A stretch of DNA of 64,000 nt from Akebia trifoliata (GCA_017979445.1 CM030719.1:24357996-24421995), one strand, 5' to 3'; counted from the stretch's first letter, positions 45,509 to 56,922 are shown. Notes: generated from the sequence alone by a model not told the origin. A program made the numbers and translations.

Positions 45509-45840
45509 GTAATATATTCTAATTATCATCGTAATCTAAATCAATCTTTTAGTTAATCAAATCTAATCCTAAATGATATGGTGTAACACAGTACACCTTA
45601 TTACATTACATCCTATGTAATACTTTAACATACTCCTTCAAACTAATGGTGATCAACAATCTTAGTTTCTTAAAATCAATATTCTCCTAAGATCTGAATC
45701 ATCAAGATTTGCTGTCTCCGTCTTGTAAGATAAGAATCGTCATTGCAAAGTTATGTCATGATTGCTTGCTTGTGGGATTGTTGAGAAACCGATCTAATAG
45801 GTAGTGTCGTCACCCAAAATGACAATTTCTAAAGGGGAAT
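45509..45840 (+). repeat. LTR-like repeat, relative of 19738-20235
   Basis: It matches 19880-20210 (ACATTACATCCTATGTAATACT, TCTTGTAAGATAAGAATCGTC, GTGTCGTCACC). It lies in the loop between the inverted arms. Confidence 0.6.
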
Positions 45841-45903
45841 GACCACTCTTCTAGTCTTCCCTACTAATAGTAATGATTAGGAAAATGCTGAACTAGCATT
45901 AAT

Positions 45904-46031
45904 CACTACGTCAAAATTGGCAAAAAAATGACTGCTCAGGAGAGTTGTTTTTTAAAAAAAGTCTGCTTAAATCATCACAGCAACAGTTGTTTTAATCGGA
46001 GTCGTCTTTAATAAACGACTATCTTGAGCAG

Positions 46032-46032
<1 letters not shown>
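45904..46032 (+). mobile_element. CACTA-like terminal fragment
   Basis: CACTACGTCAAAATTGGC followed by a subterminal GACTGCTCAGGAG...GAGCAGTC inverted pair resembles the start of a CACTA-type element. It is cut by the (TA)n tract, and no other end is seen. Confidence 0.45.

Positions 46033-46086
<54 letters not shown>
46033..46086. repeat. (TA)n microsatellite, about 54 bp
   Basis: Pure TA repeat abutting the next MITE; such tracts flank nearly every copy of the hairpin family in this window. Confidence 0.95.
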
Positions 46087-46089
<3 letters not shown>

Positions 46090-46090
46090 A

Positions 46091-46448
46091 GGGTCCCGTT
46101 CAACACCCTATGTTTTACCCTACACTTTACCCTACGTGTTTTGTCCTACATGAGTTAGAAGTTTTGGAATAGGCTGATTTTTGGTGAGTATGATCTCTAT
46201 GGTGAGGAGATCATCCTCACCAAAAATCAGCCAATTCCAAAACTTCTAACCCCATAAAAAATGGTTTACAAAAAATGGACGGTCTACGATTTTTCAACTT
46301 GTAAACATGAGGCTAGAAATTTCGAAATGAGCTGATTTTTGGTGAGGAGGATCTTCTAACCGTAGAGATCATCCTCACTAAAAATCAGCTCATTCCAAAA
46401 CTTCTAACCCCATAAAAAATGGTTTACAAAAATGGACGGTCAAAGATT
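46091..46448. mobile_element. Double-hairpin MITE 13, interrupted
   Basis: It starts GGGTCCCGTTCAACACCC. Both hairpins are recognisable, but the copy ends at TGGACGGTCAAAGATT, where the right inverted arm begins, so its right terminus is missing. Confidence 0.75.
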
Positions 46449-47511
46449 TTGAATGATTCATTCTTATCCTTTAATATTTCTATTTAAACCTTATAAGGGC
46501 TCATTGTAATCATCAAAGAGTAATCAAATATTGTTTTTCTCTAATAAGTAGCCACCCTAACAGTTGTGAAAGATATTCATGGATTTATCTTTCTCGATCA
46601 TGATATGTAATGTGCTTCCTTTTAGAGACTGTAATTATCTCTTACTTAAGCCATTGGGTGTAACTTACATTACATGAATCTATGTTCACTTCCTTGTAAG
46701 AGCCATGCTAAACTAACCAAAAAAATAGACACTCACTGGCGTGGTAGAGTACACCGAATGGGCTCCCTAAAATATAGTGATCCAACCCACGATCTAAGGC
46801 CTCTATGATGGGATGAGGACCGTTAGACCGAATCATCTAATTCTATCATTAGCAATACAAAAGGAATTGGGGTAGAAGTACCGTTTTGCTATTAATCATC
46901 GTCACAGTTTAAAGAGCGCAGCGAAATCGTCGTGTTCATGCATCCGGGCTTGAATAAAAAATGCAGATGATACTCTTCACAAGAAGTGGGGTATAAGTTT
47001 GGCGTCAAAATGCTGCTCTTGCGGAAAAAAGGAGGAATCGGTGGACCATCTATTATATATTCAATTGTGGCATTACTTCAAATTAGCCCTTTAGAGATAA
47101 GAGATGTTCTACCATGTCCAATGTTTGATGGCTGCTTCTCTTGCAAAATTTGGGGTTTTTAGTTTTGAGGATTTTCTGTTTCTCAATGTTTGTAATCTTC
47201 CTTTGGTAACTGAAGAACTGTGATCTTTGCCTCTTTTCAGACTTGTAAAGTAAGGGGAATTTTCCTTTGTACATTCTTTTTATCAGTACATCGCTTGCTT
47301 GCTTGCTTAGCAAGAAAAAAAAATAAATACACCCTCTAAGAAACTACCAGTATGAACTGGGTTTCTTCTAGAGTGGCAAATCGTGAACCCAAAATCAAAT
47401 CGAGCAAAAAGAGGAACCATGTAATGGTAATGGCATCCTCGATAGGTTGCTAAACTCCATTCAAGAAGTAGGGCCGTATTCAATGTTTTCCTTCTCAACA
47501 TTTAATGTATG
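46449..47511 (-). repeat. Right arm of the 1-kb inverted repeat
   Basis: It is the reverse complement of 44471-45508. It is slightly longer because of about 25 extra bases near 46530-46570 (TAATAAGTAGCCACCCTAAC). It sits between MITE sequences: an interrupted copy on its left and the last 46 bp of a MITE on its right. Confidence 0.88.
46905..47335 (+). pseudogene. LINE 3' remnant in the right arm
   Basis: Same remnant as 44650-45085 in opposite orientation; GATGATACTCTTCACAAGAA begins the recognisable zinc-binding segment. No coding capacity. Confidence 0.65.
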
Positions 47512-47557
47512 TTTTGAAAAATGTTTTTCCAAAAAGTTAGCCATTGAACGCTACCCC
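47512..47557. mobile_element. Hairpin MITE terminal remnant
   Basis: TTTTGAAAAATG...GCCATTGAACGCTACCCCC is the right end of a MITE like 32938-33295, cut by the inverted-repeat arm. Confidence 0.65.
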
Positions 47558-47576
47558 CATATATATATATATATAT

Positions 47577-47985
47577 GGGTCAGGTTCAAGGGCCATATGA
47601 CAAAAAATATGTAAAAACTTTCGTTTTTAATAAAATTTTAAAATATGGGTTAGAAATTTTGGATTGAGCTAATTTTTGTGAGGATGATCTCTATGATGGG
47701 AAGATCATCCAAAAAAAAAAAATCAGCCCAATCTGAAACTTCTAACCCCATTAAAAGTGATTTAGAATGTGGACCGTCAACTTTTTACTAATTTTTATCA
47801 CTAATTTGTAAGTCACTTTTGATGGATTTAGAAGTTTCTGATTGAGCTGATTTTTTGTGAGGATGATCTTTTCATCATAGTGACCATCCTTGCAAAAAAT
47901 CAACTCAATCCAAAACCTCTAACTCTTATTTTGAAAAACGAAAGTTTTTTCATATGCTTTCTCATATGGCCCTTGAACTGCCCCC
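47577..47985. mobile_element. Double-hairpin MITE 14, diverged
   Basis: It starts GGGTCAGGTTCAAGGGCC, ends GGCCCTTGAACTGCCCCC. It has inverted termini and hairpins, but differs in the arms and in carrying AACGAAAGTTTTT-type sequence near both ends. Confidence 0.75.
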
Positions 47986-48005
47986 TATATATATATATAT
48001 ATATA

Positions 48006-48391
48006 GGGGACGGTTCAGCAGCCCTAAAGTTTGCCAAGTTTGGTGCCAAACATTTTTCAACATATGGGTTAGAAGCTTTGGAGTGAGCTGATTTTTTGTG
48101 AGGATGATCTCTATGATGAGGAGATCATCCTCACCAAAAATCAGCCTATTCCAAAACTTCTTACCCCATCAAAAGTGATTTACAAAAATTGGATGGTCCA
48201 CGATTTTTCAACTTGTAAATTTGGATTAGAAGTTTCAAAATGAGCTGATTTTTTGTGAGGATGATCTCTTCACTGTTCAGATCATCCTCACAAAAAATCA
48301 GCCTATTCCAAAACTTCTAACCCCATCAAAAGTGATTTACAAAAAATGTTTGGCATAAAACTTGGCAAACTTTAGGGCTGCCGAACCGCTC

Positions 48392-48393
<2 letters not shown>
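48006..48393. mobile_element. Double-hairpin MITE 15 (near-tandem unit 1)
   Basis: It starts GGGGACGGTTCAGCAGCC, ends GGCTGCCGAACCGCTCCC. It is the first of three very similar copies separated only by (TA)n. Confidence 0.88.
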
Positions 48394-48423
<30 letters not shown>

Positions 48424-48425
<2 letters not shown>

Positions 48426-48807
48426 GACGGTTCAGCAGCCCTAAATTTTGCCAAGTTTGGTGCCAAACATTTTTCAAAATATGGGTTAGAAGCTTTGGAA
48501 TGAACTGATTTTTTGTGAGGATGATCTCTATGATGAGGAGATCATCCTCACCAAAAATCAGCTTATTCCAAAACTTCTAACCCCATCAAAAGTGATTTAT
48601 AAAAATTGGACAGTCCACGATTCTTCAACTTGTAAACTAGGGTTAGAAGTTTCAAAATGAGCTGATTTTTGTCAGGATGATCTCTTCACCGTAGAGATCA
48701 TCCTCACAAAAAATCAGCCTATTCCAAAACTTTTAAACCCATCAAAAGTGATTTACAAAAAATGTTTGGCACCAAACTTGGCAAACTTTAGGGCTGCCGA
48801 ACCGCTC

Positions 48808-48809
<2 letters not shown>
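48424..48809. mobile_element. Double-hairpin MITE 16 (near-tandem unit 2)
   Basis: Same termini as unit 1; starts 418 bp after it. Confidence 0.88.
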
Positions 48810-48839
<30 letters not shown>

Positions 48840-48841
<2 letters not shown>

Positions 48842-49225
48842 GGACGGTTCAGCAGCCCTCAAAGTTTGCAAAGTTTGGTGCCAAACATTTTTCAAAATAT
48901 GGGTTAGAAGCTTTGGAATGAGCTGATTTTTTGTGAGGATGATCTCTATGATGAGGAGATCATCCTCAACAAAAATCAGCTTATTCCAAAACTTCAAACC
49001 CCATCAAAAGTGATTTACAAAAATTGGACGGTCCACAATTCTTCAACTTGTAAACTACACTTAGAAGTTTCAAAATGAGCTGATTTTTTGTGAGGATGAT
49101 CTCTTCACCGTAGAGATCATCCTCACAAAAAATCAGCCTATTCCAAAACTTCTAACCCCATCAAAAGTGATTTACAAAAAATGTTTGGCACAAAACTTGG
49201 CAAACTTTAGGGCTGCCGAACCGCT

Positions 49226-49228
<3 letters not shown>
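48840..49228. mobile_element. Double-hairpin MITE 17 (near-tandem unit 3)
   Basis: Same termini as units 1 and 2; starts 416 bp after unit 2. Confidence 0.88.

Positions 49229-49277
<49 letters not shown>
49229..49277. repeat. (TA)n microsatellite
   Basis: About 48 bp of pure TA following the last MITE. Confidence 0.95.
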
Positions 49278-49280
<3 letters not shown>

Positions 49281-51593
49281 TTTAAAGATATTTACATAAA
49301 AATGAAAGTCTACATTTTCTCCTGAAAAATCACTTTTTACCTACCATATCCAAATGAGAATCTCGGTCAAGACTCTGCATGATAGCCCAGAACCTCTACC
49401 ATGCATATTTCTCATTCACTAGGCCCATAACCTTTATGACTGTTGTCCTCCTCCAAGTGGTCCTACAAACAAAAAATCAACATCACTGATGAATTCTAGT
49501 CATCGAACCAAGCAATTAAGTTCATTATTGTAACAATTGGATCTGAATATTATTTCAAGTTCTCAAATCACCGTCTTAAAATCACCAATCATTCAATTTT
49601 TTTTTATGTGCATTTCCACCATGGGTGTGGGCAAAACAATATAAAGGTCAACAAATTAAAATCCAAATTATCGTGACATGAGGAAATTTTGAGGTGTGAT
49701 AACATCATACAATAGCTCTCATACAAGTTGATACAGGACATGTTAATGTCATTTTAATTCATGTGGGGATGCCTAAGGACATGTAGTGTGAACCACCTAC
49801 ATTATTATGCTGTTAAAAAACAGAGAATAAGGTCCTACCTCTTGAATAGAGGTTATCAAGCTGAAAAGAATGCCATTGACTTGAGAGTATGGGCCCCAAT
49901 CATTTGAACTTATATAAGATGAGGCCCACTATGTGAAAACTGGAAAATTTGACCCAAAAAAATAAAAAAATTGATGGGCCAAAGCCCACGAAATTTAAAA
50001 ACTGAATTTTGACCATTTAGGACCATCAAAATTCTAGATATTCCCAGATTTGACGGCTTAGAGCTTTTCTCCCATCCTTCATTAATTTGACAGTTTTGGC
50101 CTGTCGAAAAAAAAATTTGACAATGAAAAATTCGACCACTTTGTCCATAAAATTTTATGAAATTTGACTGCCCAGGACCGTCAAATTTGGGCTTTTTAAG
50201 TAATGTGGCCTACAGCTTAGCCCAATATGAAAAATCCAAATTAATCATAGAATCGTAAAATCCAAATTGCTTTATGAAGCGTATAAGTCAGTGGGTCCAT
50301 CCTAGAGGTATCTCAACGAAATATCCACTCGAGCTTTATTCTAAATTAATTCTGTAATTTTCTTGTTTAACGAAAACCAAACAATAGAAACTAAAACCAA
50401 GAAACTTCCATCTCGAGGTTTGTCTTAAATAAGTTCTGTGATTTTGTTGCTTGACCTTATGTTACATGGTTCCTAATTTGGATTCATGATTCATACTCTA
50501 GAATAAACCCGATTCATACAGGTTGAGGATGTATAGGTCATTTATAATAGTCTCAAAGGAGAAGACCTATGTCAAGCGGGGCATGCTATCTATTCGAATA
50601 TAGGGATAATGAGCTAAATCCAAAGAGTCGTGATAATCTGGCTTAGGCACGTGGCATACTCAATCAACACTTTTGATGTGTCAAGCTAAAAAACCATAGA
50701 TCTTATCTCGTTGGGATAGAAAACAACACCTTTTTATGGAGAACTGTATCCCTAGGAGAGCATAACTACGGTCTCCAAGCCTATCAGGTTACGGGTGTTG
50801 ATTGAGTATGCCATGTGCCTAAGTCAGATTATCACGATTCAAACCCAAAGCAAGGGTATATGTAATCATAGTAACAAAGTTCGGATTAGCGAAAGATCAA
50901 TTCAATATATTCAGACAAATTCAAAATAATTTTGCTAATATTGTAGCAAATTTTCGAAGAATTTTATAAAATATTGAAATAATTCAGAGAATTTGATGAC
51001 TATGTATTAGTAACAAAAACATGTTTTGCTATTTTCCAAGAACTAAGTACTAATCTAACTATGAATCAATTTGGAATTCGGTGTAGTAAGAGTGAATCCG
51101 ATCACACATGTTTAGACAATCAAGTTACTGGGCAAAAGCTGGAGCTATTTATATAGAAAGAGAGCTGCTGCTGCTGTTAGACAAATCAGTGAATGATTGA
51201 GAATAAGTAAAAGTTGGCGTGCCCATTGAAGCTCTCTCATTTTTTTCGCTAGGTTTTTGATCTTTGGGTTTGAGATTTTATATGAGCCTAATCATAATTT
51301 AAACAAGCCCTGAAATTGTTTGAATGAGTGTTATAATGTTTTGTAATGCGGAAATTATAATTTGAGTCAAATCTTTGCAATGTTTAATGACCATGTTTTA
51401 ATTTCTAACTGGAGTGTGAAATTTGGAGTGCCAATAGCAGAAATTTGGGGTGCGCTCTATAGACAACTCTCTATCAGGGTGAGTCGTTAAGTAATTTTCT
51501 TTCGTACTCTAAACCAATCTGAAGTCCTTGAGATTCACACCAGAAACCATGAACACATCCAATGGTCTAGATCTCATAGAGAATGATCCCAGC

Positions 51594-51974
51594 CAATTTC
51601 TTTGGATAAAAGAAGAGTGATTCTATTACCAAATCAACTTTTGCTAACGCCACCCTCATTCATATGTAAATCACCAAAGAATTCGCACACACTTTGGGTG
51701 CCGTTGGTAAAAGTTAGAGTGACAATAGAAAGCACTCAAAAAGAAACATCCAAACTTACGCATATGATATTTCATGCAATAAACGATGAGTAGTGTTAAG
51801 GCACCCCAATTATTAGCAAGGGCACCCCACACCATAGCCAAATTGTTGTCTTATATGAGTTAAAAGTTTGGGAATGAGCTGTTTTGTTGTGAGGGTGATC
51901 TCCATGATGAGAAGATCATCCTCACCAAGAATCATAAATCGCCCTTTTTTTTTCTGATCCAATATTGGACTGAG
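51594..51974. repeat. 380-bp insertion specific to copy B
   Basis: Copy A reads GATCCCAGCACTTATGGC across this point; copy B has about 380 extra bases. They include a stretch related to 21610-21700 and a single hairpin (GTGATCTCCATGATGAGAAG) related to the MITE family, so the insert is itself transposon-derived. Confidence 0.65.
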
Positions 51975-52013
51975 CACTTATGGCTTATGGGAGGAGTGAT
52001 GATGCATGTTCGG

Positions 52014-52014
<1 letters not shown>

Positions 52015-52050
<36 letters not shown>
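52015..52050. repeat. (CT)n-(CA)n compound microsatellite, copy B
   Basis: Orthologous to 26359-26411 but shorter and without the interruption. Confidence 0.9.
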
Positions 52051-52371
52051 GTATATAGATATACCATTAAACATAGATTGTGTAATGTGATGAGAAGGTA
52101 CACAGTCTTTACAAGCAAGCACATTACATAAAAAAGATCTCTCACAAGTATTGCTAGGGCAGACGTTTCTTATGAAGAAGATCTCTCACAACTGCTAGCT
52201 AGGCTAGTTTCTTATTATACATGACCATCACTCAAAACACAAAGATAGAACCATGAAGAAGATCCTTCACTACAACTGCTAAGGCAGCAAAACATTATTT
52301 TGATATAAAACACAAAGATAAAACAGCATTACAAGGACCTCTTCTTATTCTTCTCCATATCATCAACAAAG

Positions 52372-52605
52372 TCAGTGTGGATGAATGGAAGATGGAGGGT
52401 GATGACCATGAGGTGGTGGATGTGGATGTGGATGTGGATGTGGATGTGGATGTGGATGCGGAAATTTTGGAGGTTTGGGCCTAAATGGTTTGTGCTTGGG
52501 CTTAAATGGTGGAATAATACGATGAGCTAAAGTTGGGGTGGTTAGAGTCATCGCCACCACCCCAAGGAGCAGCACCACTAAGTGGAGGAGTACTGAAAAC
52601 TTCAT
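52372..52605 (-). CDS. Small secreted His/Pro-rich peptide, paralogue B (77 aa)
   Basis: This is the paralogue of 26730-26939. The signal peptide is nearly the same (MKFSVLLHLVVLLLGVVAMT, then TPTLA). It is followed by PPFKPKHKPFRPKPPKFP and then seven His-Pro dipeptides, encoded by a GTGGAT hexamer run on the plus strand (about 52416-52459). The end is GHHPPSSIHPH. Expansion of the hexamer keeps the frame, and most of the length difference from copy A lies in this low-complexity tail. The ATG-to-TATA spacing is identical to copy A. No family name can be given; a wall-associated or metal-binding role is speculation. Confidence 0.7.
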   Translation of the reverse strand: MKFSVLLHLVVLLLGVVAMTLTTPTLAHRIIPPFKPKHKPFRPKPPKFPHPHPHPHPHPHPHPPPHGHHPPSSIHPH

Positions 52606-52665
52606 GATGCTTCAATGGTGAAAACTTGGAACAAGTGTGATATCTATAGGTTTCAATGGGTGGCC

Positions 52666-52673
52666 TTTTATAA
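52666..52673 (-). promoter_or_regulatory. TATA box of peptide gene B
   Basis: Same box and same 61-bp spacing to the ATG as in copy A; the 140 bp around it are nearly identical between copies. Confidence 0.65.
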
Positions 52674-54032
52674 GGGAGTCGGATCTCTATTATCTTGACA
52701 CGTGTAAATATCAGGACCACTTTAGCAAATTTGTTAATTTTGCTAAAAAAACAAAAGAGGACCATTTTAGATGTAGACTGAAACCTCCAATATTAAATAT
52801 TTAGTGGATAATTTTCAAAAGGGTGGGGCACTTTAACCCCACTTTATCAATAATGGGGTTGGACCTCTGTTATCTTGACACATATAAATATCAGGACCAC
52901 TTTAGCAAATTCGGTAATTTAGCACCCAAAAAAAAAAAAAAAAAAAAGAAAAAGGACCACTTTAGCTAGATCTGTCTTTTTTTTTTTTTTTTTTTTTAAA
53001 TTATTGTGGATAATTTTCTAAAGGGAGGGGCCTTAACTCCAGTTTATCAATAAAAATAAAAGATTTATCTTTTTATTGAGTGGCAAGCTATCATGCATGT
53101 ATGATTTGCAGAACGTGTTGGTGAAGAAAAATAATGCTGAAGTGACTCCAAGAATGTAACTCTTATCACACATCTGTGGAAGTAAGCAGGAACCAAAGAT
53201 GCTTTTCATCGAGATATGAGTGAAGACGCTTTCTTGCACAGTTCCTCTTCAAGGACATTTGCTATGAGGTACAATCCTGAAGTCACTCAAACATGATGTC
53301 ATGAGTTCCTTCACCCTTGCATCACTTGAATTTATTAGATCATGAATTTTAACTATAAAAATAATCTAAGACTAATCATAGAAAACTTGTTCCTAGTAAA
53401 TTGGGCCCAATTTGATTGTGTAACTTATGAAAGATGTAAAGTCCATTTTCTCAAATCCAATATCTAATCATCTACATTTCAATGAATTGATTTCTTGAGT
53501 ATGGAATCTATTTTGCCGATTGCCTCAAATTATTAGGCTAATCCATTTTCATACCAAAATGCTTATGAATAAAATATTGAGTCTCCAAACAATAAAAGCT
53601 CTATGTTTACATAGATTCTGTAAAAATGGTCGATGGACTCATCAATCCAACAATAATAAGTCAAAATACGATTCTCACTATAAAAACATAGAGATTAACA
53701 AATCCAGCAATAATACTAATACATGCAACAAAATTTCATTTCCCGAATCAAACGGAAAAAACTTTGAACCGGCCAACCTCCTTCAAAATTTTGAAGGAAC
53801 CCTCAGCATTGGATTACACATGGCATTTCCACAGAGGTATTTTTGTTGGAAATGTAGGGACGTGAAATAAATTTGAAACAATTCATGTCTAATTTGAAGC
53901 AGGCTGCTCGCTTCAAAGTCGGACTCCAACAAAACTTTCATGTGATGTACATCCTTTAAATTGGATCAATTTTTAAAATTAAAAAATGGCCATCATCATT
54001 CACCATTACCTCAACTTTCATTAATGTCTACT

Positions 54033-56123
54033 CACTAGTAGGAATAAGGCCTTTAACGTTGGTTTATAACCGACGTTATTGTCGTTTAACGTCGTCTCTG
54101 TCATCGTTTACAAAATCGACATTAAATTCACCAACGTCTTAAATGCAAGGTTATAAACGATTATAAACCGACGTTATGTTTTTGGAATAACGTCAAGTTT
54201 TGATGTTCCTTCGTCAAAGATAAGTCAGTAATAATAAATATTGTAAATAGAAATAATTATATAACACCGGTTTTATAAAAAATCGATGCTATATAATGGA
54301 TATAACGTCAGTTTAATACATAATTGGTGTTATATCAGATATATAACGTCGATTTTTTTTTATAAAATTGATGTTATATCTAAGTTTTTTTTTCTAATAA
54401 TTTCTTTTTTTCTGGTTAGTGCATTATACAAAATAGAAACAATATTTAACCTGTTGCAACCTGTATAAACAGAAAGATGCATGCAACCTGCAAAAATAGA
54501 AACATGCATATATGCCACCACCACAAACAGATATGTGATAAATAGAAAGTTATAAAATTATATATATATATATACACGTTAGTTTAAAAATATTAGTTTC
54601 TAACATTCAAAGGTTCTTTGTTCTAAGTCAAGTCATTTATAGGTTCATAAGCATGCATATATCTTTGATAGAAACTAAGTAATAAAAAGTACAAAAAAAA
54701 ACTAACCTACTTAAAGTAACAAGCACACACAAGAGACACCGAAATTTTAACATGAAAAAATCCTCCATTGAGGAGGAAAAAAAAACACATGACAAACTGA
54801 CAATAAATTGCTATATCAAAAGAAATAGTACAAAAAAGGTTACCCATGTCCTGACTTGAGTTTTACAAGAAAATAATTGGGTTACCTAGCTCATAAGACT
54901 TTACACATGTCCAACACTAATATTAAAATTCCTTGTAGTCCATCCCGACCAATCACGATCAATCATGACATACCACGACCACCACCACCATGCATACCAC
55001 GATCACCATGCAACATCACCACTACCATGCCACCATCACCACTACCACTACCACTATTACCATAATGCCATCATGACATATCACGACCACCACCGCTACC
55101 ACGACCACCACCGCTACCACGACCATGACCACCACCACCATGGTATATATATATTTTTATATTAAATATTAGTTAAATATATATTGATGTTGGTATTAAT
55201 ATTGTTCGATATATTCTTATAGTTCATTAAAACAATTGAAAATTTTAGATGGCATAAAAAAGAGTACAATGACCTAAAAAAATATAATGATAAGAATTAA
55301 AACATTTATTTATAATCCAAATTTATTATTATATATACTAATTCCATTGTTATATATGATTAATGTATGTAGTGCCCTAAATAAATGGACAATACAAGTT
55401 GTGGGTATTATGTGATGAGATTCATGAAAGAATTTATTGAAATATCTTAAAGAACACAAAGAAGATCATCAGCAAGGTAATATGATAAATTTTATTAATT
55501 TTAACATTCAATAATTAGTACGATGCATATTCGAACTACTAATGATTTATAATACATATTTCAGTTCAATATTGATAAAAAGAAAACATATAGTCAAGAA
55601 GACATTAATGAGATCCAAAGTGAATATATTAGGAAACTTAAAGAGTTAATTCATATGGTAATATACTTAGATCATTATTTAATTATGAATTTAAACTCAA
55701 ATAATAAGTAAAGTTCCTTAATTTTTTAAAGTAAAAATATCTTATAATGTTATTTTGGTTGTAGGAATGATTTCTGAAAATCGTACAAAGAAGTAAATCC
55801 AGACAAAAATTGTGAGTTTTAATTAGTATACTAATGCAATTTATTTGTGTGTAAATTTCATATTCTTCCTCTTATTGTTAAATATTTTTTATTATATATA
55901 GTGGTCGTAATGACATATGGTGGTGGTAGTGCCATTTTGGTGGTAATAGTGGTGGTTGTAGCATGGTGGTGGGGGAGTGATGATAGCACAGTGGTGGTGG
56001 TGGCATGATGATGGCATTGTGGTGGTGGTAGTTGTGGCATGGTGGTGATAGTGGTAGTAGTTGTCGCATAGTGGTCATGGCAGTGATGGTGGTGGTCGTC
56101 GTGGCATAGTGGTCATACTGGTT
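54033..56123. mobile_element. CACTA transposon, copy B, left part only
   Basis: It begins CACTAGTAGGAATAAGGCC with the same upstream bases as copy A (GTCTACT). It contains the subterminal ACCGACGTTA repeats, the inverted CAC-rich module, Ulp1-like exons and the first GTG-rich stretch. It breaks off at 56123, where another CACTA end is inserted, and the right half is not found afterwards. Confidence 0.75.
55400..55657 (+). pseudogene. Ulp1-like protease C-terminal exons, copy B
   Basis: Exon 1 keeps the canonical CGYYVMRFMKEFIEIS motif but then meets TAA at the equivalent of Glu in copy A because of a 2-bp loss. The donor GTAATA follows AAG at 55476. Exon 2 (55565-55657, 93 nt) reads FNIDKKKTYSQEDINEIQSE with no stop, so it is better preserved than in copy A. 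Both copies share the intron and splice sites. Confidence 0.6.
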
Positions 56124-56410
56124 CACTGCGTGAAAATTTTCAAAATTCGACGGTCCAAAACCGTCGAATTATGGGACCATTCGACAGTCTCGACCGTCGA
56201 ATTGGTGCATCGAATTTTGCCTTGTCGAAAAAATATTCGTCGGTTAAAAATCACAGAATTTAAGGATATAGCGACGGTCTCGACCGTCGCTATAGAGGAA
56301 AACCCCCGTCGGTATATGGACTGCCGTCATTATTGGGTATTTTACTAAAAATATATATTAAAGCTTTAGCTACGATCGCCGACCGTCGCTATAGGGTATT
56401 GTTTTTGAAA
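56124..56410. mobile_element. Terminal part of a second CACTA family
   Basis: CACTGCGTGAAAATTTTC starts right after a possible GTT target site in copy B. It is followed by subterminal palindromes (CGACGGTC..GACCGTCG types at about 56148-56170, 56192-56201, 56274-56291 and 56373-56382). Such repeats are typical transposase-binding sites of CACTA elements. The other end was not found. Confidence 0.6.
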
Positions 56411-56922
56411 AACATTATGGGTCCTCAACTAGAACTCGCCCAATCTGGATATGCATCAAATTAGTGTCAAGTTCATTTGGATTGGGCTTACTCCTACTAG
56501 ATTATTTCTATTCACATGGATTGTTCATAGGCCTTGGGGAGAATTGGAAAGTTATTATGGCCATTCATACACAATTTTACATACAAAAGTTATTATTGTT
56601 CTCAATACCCCGCCCTTGAGAAATATTTCAAGGACCTAAAAAGTACTTCCCAAACATTATTTCCAGAAACTAACACTGAGCAATGGAGATTCTTATAAAA
56701 GTGATTCCACAGAAGTACTTCTATTGAAAGTAGGGCTATGCCAATGAAACCTGAATAATCACTAAACCTGGCTTAGTTATGTTTTAGCTTATTTGAAGTA
56801 ATTGGGTCAGACATTCACAAGGTTTAACATAAGTTTCTTGTCTACACAACTGAGAAAATGTAACACATAGTACAAACATAACCAAAGTGCGATTCTCAAA
56901 GTCGATTTTCCCATATCTAGTA

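Larger units (their letters stand above)
49405..56123. repeat. Segmental duplication, copy B
   Basis: Bases 49405-50397 match 3164-4168, and 50398-56123 match 25126 to about 31733. The two parts are joined here without a gap at ACCAAGAAACTTCCATCT. Copy B lacks the LINE at 28513 and has its own insertion at 51594-51974. Homology ends at 56123, where a CACTA end begins. The orientation is the same as copy A. Confidence 0.88.

Noticed and set aside
48006..49228. Regularly spaced repeats as a possible CRISPR array
   Set aside because: Units are 390-bp hairpin MITEs separated by TA repeats in a plant genome, without short spacers.
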